Shown here piece after piece: positions 52,446 to 58,790 of a stretch of 64,000 bases of DNA. Below the pieces are notes generated by a model that had not been told where the DNA came from, ran no database searches, and worked only from the letters and a program-made list of their open reading frames with translations. This stretch comes from Curtobacterium citreum. Lineage in GTDB: Bacteria; Actinomycetota; Actinomycetes; Actinomycetales; Microbacteriaceae. The stretch is taken from assembly GCF_006715175.1 (NCBI RefSeq), contig NZ_VFMQ01000001.1, positions 992,001 through 1,056,000 on the forward strand. The letters run 5' to 3'. Position 1 is the stretch's first letter, and every line of letters begins with the position of its first letter. The position numbers and the translations under genes were made by a program.

Positions 52446-52461
52446 ATAGACCCGGACTATA
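52446..52461 (-). promoter_or_regulatory. Operator and -10 of the HEPN/MNT operon
   Basis: ATAGACCCGGACTAT (52446-52460) is palindromic except at two mirrored positions. On the minus strand TATAGT (52461-52456) is a good -10, placing the operator across the transcription start. It lies 12-27 bp upstream of the antitoxin start, as expected for autoregulation by its XRE domain. Confidence 0.55.
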
Positions 52462-52548
52462 CCGGTCCCCGCTGGCCAGGGAACGCAGAGTCCGAACGGC
52501 CTCGCACACCGCCCACCTAGCGTCGACGGGGACAGAGCGGGAGGGCAC

Positions 52549-52878
52549 GTGAAGTACATCCACTACGACGCCAACCTGATCCTGACGGGGGACCTGATCG
52601 CCGACGCGGTCGTCGACTACGCAGCAGTGCTCGGCGCGAACGCCCGGACGGACGCGATCACGGTGCCGATCGTCGGCGACGACGGTTCGGTTTCCACCGC
52701 CCTCGTGCTCATCGGGCCGGCGAGTGAGCTCACGGTCACCGTGGCGCCGGACGACGAACTCGAGCCCGAGGACCCGGCGTTCATCCGTCGGCTCCGCGAC
52801 GCCGCTCGGCGCGCTGGCCCCGCGGTCCCGGTGAACGCCGACGGCCGTGCGCACTTCCGCGGCGCCGACGACCGCTGA
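52549..52878 (+). CDS. Small acidic protein of unknown function, paralogue of 50739-51092
   Basis: A 109-residue protein, paralogous to the one at 50739 over its first 85 residues, including MKYIHYDANLILTG, DAVVDYAAVLGANARTDA, VLIGPASE and VAPDDELEPEDPAF. The C-terminus after that block is unrelated in sequence but again basic (RRLRDAARRAG). TAGCGT near 52519 and GGGAGGG before the GTG at 52549 support expression. It is divergent from the antitoxin gene, sharing a 114-bp promoter region. Confidence 0.72.
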   Translation: MKYIHYDANLILTGDLIADAVVDYAAVLGANARTDAITVPIVGDDGSVSTALVLIGPASELTVTVAPDDELEPEDPAFIRRLRDAARRAGPAVPVNADGRAHFRGADDR

Positions 52879-52904
52879 CCGGGAGCCAGACGCGCGCAGC
52901 CCGC

Positions 52905-52963
52905 TCGATGGAGCAGAAGACGTCGGGCGTCCCGCCGGCACTCGACGGTTGCTGCTCCATCGA
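52905..52963. repeat. Spaced inverted repeat after the 52549 gene
   Basis: TCGATGGAGCAG (52905-52916) and CTGCTCCATCGA (52952-52963) are perfect complements 35 nt apart, starting 26 nt after the stop codon. It may be a terminator with a large loop or a protein site. Nothing else is recognisable up to 53040. Confidence 0.6.
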
Positions 52964-53042
52964 CGGACGGCCGAGCCGACGGGCAGGCGGACAGGCCGCC
53001 GGAGGGGGGGAAAGACCACCGGGGCACCGAGCCCCGACACGA

Positions 53043-53075
53043 CGAACGCCGCCGGCACGGAGCCGGCGGCGTTCG
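53043..53075 (-). terminator. Terminator of the 53093-53383 gene
   Basis: A perfect 14-bp stem (53043-53056 with 53062-53075) encloses ACGGA, 17 nt after the stop codon of the gene on the minus strand. Confidence 0.8.
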
Positions 53076-53092
53076 GTGTCGAGCGGGTGCGG

Positions 53093-53383
53093 TCAGGCCG
53101 CGAGGGCCAGTTCGCCCTGGTGGACGGACCCGGCGAGCAGGATGGTCCGGCTCGCCTCGCCCCGCCAGGAGCGTCCGGGGACGGTCCAGGCGGCCTCGCC
53201 GTCGACGGCCACGCGGGCGTCACGGGTGACGAAGGTCCGGAGGTCGTCGGCCGGGATGCGGACGAGGTACTCGCGCTGCGAGCGGTCCTCGCGCACCGGG
53301 AACTCGGCGATGCGGTCGGGGGTGATCACGGGCGCCGCGAGTGCGGTCCCGGAGATGGAGATGCGGTCGATGGTGCTGGTCAT
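53093..53383 (-). CDS. Hypothetical protein
   Basis: A 96-residue protein that I do not recognise. It contains DRIAEFPVREDRSQREYLVR, then VTRDARVAVDGEAAWTVPGR and a C-terminal SRTILLAGSVHQGELALAA, probably beta-rich. AGGAAG lies before ATG 53383 on the minus strand, and a strong terminator follows, so it is a complete monocistronic unit. The longer frame to 53479 has no supporting start. Function unknown. Confidence 0.65.
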   Translation of the reverse strand: MTSTIDRISISGTALAAPVITPDRIAEFPVREDRSQREYLVRIPADDLRTFVTRDARVAVDGEAAWTVPGRSWRGEASRTILLAGSVHQGELALAA

Positions 53384-53780
53384 GGTGGTGCGGTACTTCC
53401 TGGTCGTTCGGCGCCAGGGGCTCCCGGTGTCGGCGCGGACATCCCAGTCCGGCCCGACGCATCGGGGCGTGGCGCGCACGTCGTGTCTCGACGTGCAGCT
53501 CGTCCGTTCGGATCGAGCGGTGGTCTCGGTGGAATGCGATCCGGCGGATCGGTGTCGAGACGGTTCGGTGTGCGCGAGTCAGATGGGTTCGCTGCAGTGC
53601 ACCAACAAGAAACTATACGTCAGGTGGTGCGGAACGTCCAGCAAGATCCCACGACCGCGCTCGGTGGGCACGACGTAACGCCGACGAAACGCCCCGCGCC
53701 CGTCCGCGAAACAGCACGTCGTTAGCGTGCGGATCACTGAGTACCCGCTCAGTCATCCCGCACCCGAAGGGCCTGCCTGC
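53384..53780. other. Gene-free interval before the cohesin/dockerin pair
   Basis: No supported gene is seen. A locally AT-richer patch at about 53605-53630 (containing ACAAGAAACTATACG) stands out from its surroundings. It could hold the promoter of the 53781 operon, with a leader of about 150 nt. Upstream of it (53400-53600) I see nothing recognisable. Confidence 0.4.
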
Positions 53781-54563
53781 ATGCAGCACCGAACCCTCCG
53801 GTGTCCCCGCGCCACGGTCGTCTCCGCGACGATCGCCGCTGCCGGGGCCATCGGCCTCAGCCTCCTCGTCGCCGCACCGGCGTCGGCGGCTCCGACCGCG
53901 TCCACCGTCCGCGTCGCGGCTCCGACGGCCGCGACCGTCGGCCAGCCGTTCGACCTCGACGTCACGATCCCGGCCGCCACGGACGTCTACGCGTACGAGA
54001 TCACCCTCGACGCCGACCCCGACGCGGTGTCGCTCGTCGACGACAGCGTCACCGGCCCGGACGGCGGCTTCGACCGCGCCGACCAGGACGCCGACGCGAT
54101 CATGATCGTGCACACGCGGCTCGGCACCTCGCCGGCGCTGAACGGTGACCTCGACGCCGAGGTGTCCCTCACGCCCGAGGCCGCCGGCGAGACGACCCTC
54201 ACGGTCACGCGCCTCGTGCTCGTCGGCTCGGACGGGTCGACCACGACCCTCGCCGACCCGGCCTCCGCCACGGTCGCCGTCGCCGGACCCTCGCCCAGCA
54301 CGCCCCCGACGAGCGGCCCGACCGCCGGTGCCGACCCCACCGGCACCCCGACCAGCGAGCCGTCCGGCAGCGCCACGACGCCTGCCGGGGTCACGCCCGT
54401 CGGTACCGACGGCGGCCGACCGACCGGCGGCGCGCTGGCCTGGACCGGCGCCGACGTCCTGCCGTGGGCGGCCGCGTCGCTGGCACTCCTCGGCCTCGGT
54501 GCCGCCCTGTTCACCGTGCGCGCCCGTCGTGCACGCCGCGAGCGCGAGGGAGCCGCCGCATGA
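53781..54563 (+). CDS. Cohesin-like surface protein with LAxTG cell-wall sorting signal
   Basis: A 260-residue exported protein. The signal peptide (about 1-36) ends LLVAAPASAA. A cohesin-like beta domain follows (about 40-170): AATVGQPFDLDVTIPAATDV, YAYEITLDADPDAVSLVDDS, ending TTLADPASATVAV. A Pro/Ser/Thr linker leads to LAWTG, a hydrophobic helix (WAAASLALLGLGAALF) and a basic tail RARRARRERE, the layout of a sortase substrate. ATG 53781 directly precedes a normal signal peptide. The next gene encodes a dockerin-bearing amidase and overlaps by ATGA, so this protein may tether it. Confidence 0.8.
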   Translation: MQHRTLRCPRATVVSATIAAAGAIGLSLLVAAPASAAPTASTVRVAAPTAATVGQPFDLDVTIPAATDVYAYEITLDADPDAVSLVDDSVTGPDGGFDRADQDADAIMIVHTRLGTSPALNGDLDAEVSLTPEAAGETTLTVTRLVLVGSDGSTTTLADPASATVAVAGPSPSTPPTSGPTAGADPTGTPTSEPSGSATTPAGVTPVGTDGGRPTGGALAWTGADVLPWAAASLALLGLGAALFTVRARRARREREGAAA

Positions 54564-56476
54564 CCACCACCGACAGCAAGCAGGCAGCCACCACCGACAG
54601 CAAGCGGGCAGCCACCGTCGGCAGCAAGCAGGCAGCACGGACCTCCCGGACGCGCACCGCCGCGTCCGGCGTCGCCCTGATCGCCCTCGTCGGCACGGCG
54701 CTCGCCGCCGCGCCCGCCCTCACCGCCACCGCCGCGCCGACGGTCGATGCGAGCCCCGCCGCGATGCTCGCGCCGTACTACACGCAGCTCGACCTGACCG
54801 GCGACGACCAGGTCACCCGTGACGACGTGGCACTCCTCACCGCCCACCTCGGTGCGACGAGCAGCACCGACCCCGACTGGTCGACGGTCGCGGCGGCGGA
54901 CACCGACCAGGACGGCACGATCACCGTCGCCGACGTCGCCGCGCTCTCGCAGCGGATGATCTACGACGACGGCCCGTTCCAGCTCGTCGAGGCGTCGACG
55001 ATCGACATGCAGGCCGCGATGAACGCCGGGGTCACCACCTCGGCCGCCATCACGCAGGAGTACCTCGACCGGATCGCCGCCTACGACCGCACCAAGGTCG
55101 ACCCGGCGTCGATCGGCCGCCCGCTCAACTCGATCATCACGACGAACGCCGCCGCGCTGACCGCCGCGAAGGCCGCCGACGCCGAGCGTGCCGCGCACGG
55201 CATGACGAGCATGCTCCTCGGGGTCCCGATCGCCGTGAAGGACAACTACGACACCAAGGACATGCCGACCACCGGTGGCTGCGGCTGCTGGGACGGCAAC
55301 CAGACCACCACCGACGCGACCATGGTCGCCGGGCTCCGGGACGCCGGCGCGGTGATCCTCGCGAAGGCCAGCCTGGACGAGTTCGCCTACGGCTTCGTGT
55401 CGGAGTTCTCGGCCGGCCAGCCGGCTGGCTCCTCGCTCCTCGTCGCGAGCCCGTACGTCACCGCGCAGAGCGCCGGTGGCTCGAGCGGCGGCACCGGCGC
55501 GGCGATCGCGGCGAACCTCGCCGGCATCGGGTTCGGCACCGACACCGGCGGATCGATCCGCATCCCATCGACCTACAACCAGCTGGTCGGCATCCGCCCG
55601 ACCGTCGGCCTGACCAGCCGCGACGGGATCATCCCGCTCGCGCTGTCGCAGGACACCGGCGGGCCGATCGCCCGCTCCGTGACCGACGCCGCGGTGGCCC
55701 TCGACGCCGTCACGGGCGTGGACGCCGCCGACCCGGCGACGAGCGCGCAGGTCGGCAAGGTGCCCACGTCGTACACCGCGTCGCTCGACCCGACCGCGCT
55801 GCAGGGCGCCCGGATCGGCTACGTCACGAGCATGGTCGGCACGAACGCGACGACGAAGCGACTCTTCGACCAGTCGGTCGCCGAGCTGCAGGCCGCCGGC
55901 GCGACCGTCGTCCCGATCACCGCGACGACGGGCTTCAACCGCGTACTCTCCGAGGGGAGCGGCAGCACGAACGAGTTCGGGCACGACCTGGACGAGTACG
56001 TGGCGAAGCACCTCGACCCCGACGTGAGTGCGCGGTCGCTGCAGGGCATCCTCGACTCCGGCAGGTACGTCCCGAGCCGGAAGGCGACCTACGAGTCGCG
56101 GAACGCGGTCACCGACGCGCAGTACCAGGCGTGGGCGGGTCCGAGCGGTTCGCACACGACGCAGCTCGCGACCGGCAAGCAGCTCGTCACGCAGATGCTG
56201 CAGGACCAGGACCTCGACGCCCTCGTGTACCCGTCCGGGACGCCGTACGGCACCCAGTCGACGAACATGCGGCTCAGCCCGAACACCGGCATGCCGGCGA
56301 TCACCGTTCCGATGGGCCAGGCCACGGCAGCGGACGGCACCGTCACCGGCGGCGGCGTGAACCTCGAGTTCCTCGGCCGTTCGTTCGACGAGGCCACGGT
56401 CATCGGACTCGGCTACGCCTTCGAGCAGGCGACGCACGCGCGCACCACACCGGCCCTCTACGGGCCGGTCGGCTGA
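54560..56476 (+). CDS. Secreted amidase-signature enzyme with dockerin-like module
   Basis: A 638-residue exported protein. A long basic N-terminus built on three 8-residue repeats (DSKQAATT type) precedes the export helix (SGVALIALVGTALAAAPALT). Two EF-hand-like dockerin loops follow: DLTGDDQVTRDD near 76-88 and ADTDQDGTITVADV near 114-128. The amidase-signature domain (about 155-630) has all three catalytic residues: K227 (PIAVKDNYD), cis-Ser S308 (AGGSSGGTGAA) and nucleophile S332 (GTDTGGSIRIPS). Spacing between the two serines is 24, as in the family. The substrate is an amide outside the cell, identity unknown. Confidence 0.85.
   Translation: MTTTDSKQAATTDSKRAATVGSKQAARTSRTRTAASGVALIALVGTALAAAPALTATAAPTVDASPAAMLAPYYTQLDLTGDDQVTRDDVALLTAHLGATSSTDPDWSTVAAADTDQDGTITVADVAALSQRMIYDDGPFQLVEASTIDMQAAMNAGVTTSAAITQEYLDRIAAYDRTKVDPASIGRPLNSIITTNAAALTAAKAADAERAAHGMTSMLLGVPIAVKDNYDTKDMPTTGGCGCWDGNQTTTDATMVAGLRDAGAVILAKASLDEFAYGFVSEFSAGQPAGSSLLVASPYVTAQSAGGSSGGTGAAIAANLAGIGFGTDTGGSIRIPSTYNQLVGIRPTVGLTSRDGIIPLALSQDTGGPIARSVTDAAVALDAVTGVDAADPATSAQVGKVPTSYTASLDPTALQGARIGYVTSMVGTNATTKRLFDQSVAELQAAGATVVPITATTGFNRVLSEGSGSTNEFGHDLDEYVAKHLDPDVSARSLQGILDSGRYVPSRKATYESRNAVTDAQYQAWAGPSGSHTTQLATGKQLVTQMLQDQDLDALVYPSGTPYGTQSTNMRLSPNTGMPAITVPMGQATAADGTVTGGGVNLEFLGRSFDEATVIGLGYAFEQATHARTTPALYGPVG
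54572..54643 (+). repeat. 24-bp tandem repeat at the 5' end of the amidase gene
   Basis: Three in-frame units of the type GACAGCAAGCAGGCAGCCAC plus CACC begin at 54572, 54596 and 54620, the last diverged. They encode the repeated DSKQAATT peptide ahead of the export signal. Loss or gain of a unit keeps the frame. Confidence 0.8.
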
Positions 56477-56517
56477 CCGGGAGCGGCCGTCGGTCGGTCG
56501 CGACGCGACCCCACACC

Positions 56518-56559
56518 GGACGGGAGGCGCGGCACCAGCTGGTGTCGCGCCTCCCGTCC
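56518..56559. terminator. Bidirectional terminator, GGACGGGAGGC family
   Basis: A 19-bp stem with one G-U pair (56518-56536 with 56541-56559) closes an AGCT loop. It lies between the convergent amidase and PEP mutase-family genes. Confidence 0.82.
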
Positions 56560-56582
56560 GTCACGTGGCCGGGTGGTGACCG

Positions 56583-57359
56583 TCAGTTGAGGACGGGGGT
56601 GTCCTCGGGGACCACGCCGCCGCCGTAGAGGTCGGTCGCCAGGTCGCGGAGCGCGCGCAGCGCGACGCGCTGCGTGAGCGGGCCGTAGGAGATGCGTGCG
56701 ACGCCGAGTTCCTGGTACTCGGCGGCGGGCAGGGCGCCCGGCAGGCCGATGACCGAGAGCTTGCCGCGTCCGAGGCCCGCGACGAGTCGCTCGACCACGT
56801 CGCGCTGGATCGCGCCGGGGACGAACACGAGCGCCGCGCCGTTGTCCAGGAAGGCCTTGCCGCGGGCGATCGCGTCCTCGATGCTCTCGTCGATCGGGCG
56901 GTCTCCACCGCGGGCGATCGCGTCCGTGCGGGCGTTGAGCTGGAAGTCGATGCCCTCGGCCTGGGCGGCGGCGGTGATCGCGGCGACGCGGGCCACGGCC
57001 TCGTCGAAGGGGCGGAGCCGGTCCTCGACGTTCGCGCCGACGATGCCCGCGCCGATTGCCCGCCGGATCGTCTCGGCCGGGTCCTCGTAGCCGTCGTCGA
57101 GGTCTGCGGTCACCGGCAGGTCGGTCGCGCTCCTGATCGTCGCGGCGCCGGCGAGGGCGACGTCGAGGGGCATCCCGCCGTCGTCGTAGCCGTGGCTCGC
57201 GGCGATCGAGTGCCCGGCGGTCGCGATCGCCTTCGTCTCCGGCAGGTCGCTGACGACCTTGGCGCTGATGGCGTCCCAGACGTTCACGACGCGGAGGATC
57301 TCGGGGGCTTCGTGCAGCTGCTTGAGGGTGGTCGCCTTGTCGGCGGTGCTCGTGCTCAT
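56583..57359 (-). CDS. Isocitrate lyase/PEP mutase superfamily protein
   Basis: A 258-residue (beta/alpha)8 protein. Landmarks are VVNVWDAISAKVVSDL, IATAGHSIAASHGYDDGG, PVTADLDDGYEDPAETIRRA with the metal aspartates, VGANVEDRLRPFDEAVARV and FQLNARTDAIARGGDRPIDE. The catalytic-loop cysteine of isocitrate lyases is absent, which places it with oxaloacetate decarboxylase/PEP phosphonomutase-like members of unknown substrate. ATG 57359 begins MSTSTADKATTLKQLHEA. It lies next to the 57516 module but has ordinary codon use. Confidence 0.88.
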   Translation of the reverse strand: MSTSTADKATTLKQLHEAPEILRVVNVWDAISAKVVSDLPETKAIATAGHSIAASHGYDDGGMPLDVALAGAATIRSATDLPVTADLDDGYEDPAETIRRAIGAGIVGANVEDRLRPFDEAVARVAAITAAAQAEGIDFQLNARTDAIARGGDRPIDESIEDAIARGKAFLDNGAALVFVPGAIQRDVVERLVAGLGRGKLSVIGLPGALPAAEYQELGVARISYGPLTQRVALRALRDLATDLYGGGVVPEDTPVLN

Positions 57360-57481
57360 GACCCGAACCTACGGGCGGGACGGCGAGCGTGTCCGTGAGG
57401 CGCGTCAGCCCCGAAGGCGGGGAATCTCGGTGTCGTCGGCACGCCCTACGATTCTCCGAGGATCACTCGCCAGACTCATGC

Positions 57482-57500
57482 CCGATCAGTGGCTGATCGG
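57482..57500. promoter_or_regulatory. Inverted repeat before the 57516 operon
   Basis: CCGATCAG-TGG-CTGATCGG is a perfect 8-bp inverted repeat, ending 10 nt before the GAGAGGG ribosome binding site region and downstream of a TACGAT hexamer near 57445-57450. It may be an operator or a small leader hairpin that hides the ribosome binding site. Confidence 0.5.
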
Positions 57501-57515
57501 CGCTGAACGAGAGGG

Positions 57516-58790
57516 ATGACCTTGGCACGTAGACGCGGTTTCTTCGCGGAGATCCAGCACCAGCAGCGGCTCGCGGATCAGCGCGCAGCTCGCGCCCGGC
57601 GGGAACGTGCTGCCGCGCTTGCAGCCGTGGAACGTTCTCGCGTCCAGGTCGAGCGAGCTCGTGCACAGGCCGCCCGATCGGCGGCGGCATCCGCCCGGGC
57701 GACCGAAGCAGAGCGCAAGCGCGCCGAACGCGAAGCGCAGGCCGCCTACGCGGAGGCCCGCAAGGCTGAGGCTGATGACCAGAACGAAGCGCTCAGGCTG
57801 ACGAACGAATCGATCGCGAATCTCCTCTCGGCAACGCTCGAGGTCGACGACTACGTCGACCTCGAGCAACTGAAGCGAACGGCCGAGCATCCGCCGTTCC
57901 CGCACCCGGATCTCGAAGCGCCGATTCCTCGCCCGATGCCTCTGGCTCTCCCGCCGGCACCGATGTGGCAAGAGCCGCCCGCTCCGAAGGGTCTGTTCGG
58001 AAAGCGGAAGAAGCACGAAGAGCTGAAGCAGGAAGCGTGGGCTACCTTCCAAGCGAATGGAGCCGAGTGGGAGCGTCTCCGCGATTCTCTTCCTGGGCGA
58101 CAAGCAGAGGCGGACCGACAGTACGAAGGCCTCGAGCAGCGGCGCCGTGACCAGCTCGCTGCGGAGCGACGTCGCTACGAAGCGGCGTGCAACGTCCGCC
58201 AGCGCGATGTCGACGAGCACAACGCGGAGATCGATGCCCTCATCGCGGGGCTCGGGTACGGCGTACCCGAGGCAGTCCAGGAGTACCTCGACATCGTCCT
58301 CGCGAACTCGATCTACCCGGAAGACTTCGAGGTGCGGCATGAAGCGTCCTTCGACGCCGCTTCGAGCGAGGCGCGCATCCGCGCCGTCGTGCCGGCACCT
58401 GAGACGATCCCGACCGTCAAGGCTTACCGCTGGGTGAAGGCGTCGGACGAGATCGTCGGCTCTCCGCTCACCAAGAAGGATCAGACGGAGCGGTACGGGG
58501 ACGCACTCGCGCAAGTCGCCCTCCGCACGCTCCACGAGGTGTTCGAGGCTGACCGCCGCGGTATCGTTCAGTCGATCTCGCTCGAGGTCGGACCCGCCAC
58601 CAAGGATCCGGCGACCGGGCTCGACCGGTTCTTCCCCCTGGTGGCCGTCGGAGCCTCGCGGGAGCACTTCACCGGATTCGACCTTTCGGCAGTCGTGCCG
58701 TCCTCGACACTGCAGCACCTCGGTGCTGCGATCTCGAAGAACCCGTTGTCGCTCAGTGTCGTCGATCCTGGCGGGGTGCGCCGATCATGA
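57516..58790 (+). CDS. Coiled-coil protein resembling the N-terminal region of actinobacterial Mrr-type restriction enzymes, without nuclease domain
   Basis: A 424-residue protein. MTLARRRGFFAEIQHQQRLA starts a long Ala/Arg/Glu coiled coil (about 1-105). DDYVDLEQLKRTAEHPPFP, a Pro-rich linker and KGLFGKRKKHEELKQEA follow, then a second coiled coil (about 165-235). The alpha/beta domain (about 240-424) has VQEYLDIVLANSIYPEDF, VKAYRWVKASDEI, AQVALRTLHEVFEADRR and HLGAAISKNPLS. From memory, these blocks precede the Mrr nuclease in large actinobacterial restriction proteins; here the frame ends before any such domain. Codon use is less GC-rich than in the neighbours. The nuclease gene overlaps it (ATGA). 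Confidence 0.75.
   Translation: MTLARRRGFFAEIQHQQRLADQRAARARRERAAALAAVERSRVQVERARAQAARSAAASARATEAERKRAEREAQAAYAEARKAEADDQNEALRLTNESIANLLSATLEVDDYVDLEQLKRTAEHPPFPHPDLEAPIPRPMPLALPPAPMWQEPPAPKGLFGKRKKHEELKQEAWATFQANGAEWERLRDSLPGRQAEADRQYEGLEQRRRDQLAAERRRYEAACNVRQRDVDEHNAEIDALIAGLGYGVPEAVQEYLDIVLANSIYPEDFEVRHEASFDAASSEARIRAVVPAPETIPTVKAYRWVKASDEIVGSPLTKKDQTERYGDALAQVALRTLHEVFEADRRGIVQSISLEVGPATKDPATGLDRFFPLVAVGASREHFTGFDLSAVVPSSTLQHLGAAISKNPLSLSVVDPGGVRRS

Noticed and set aside
53384..53780. A small gene in the interval before the cohesin-like gene
   Set aside because: Several short frames exist, but none has a ribosome binding site, family motif or consistent codon bias.
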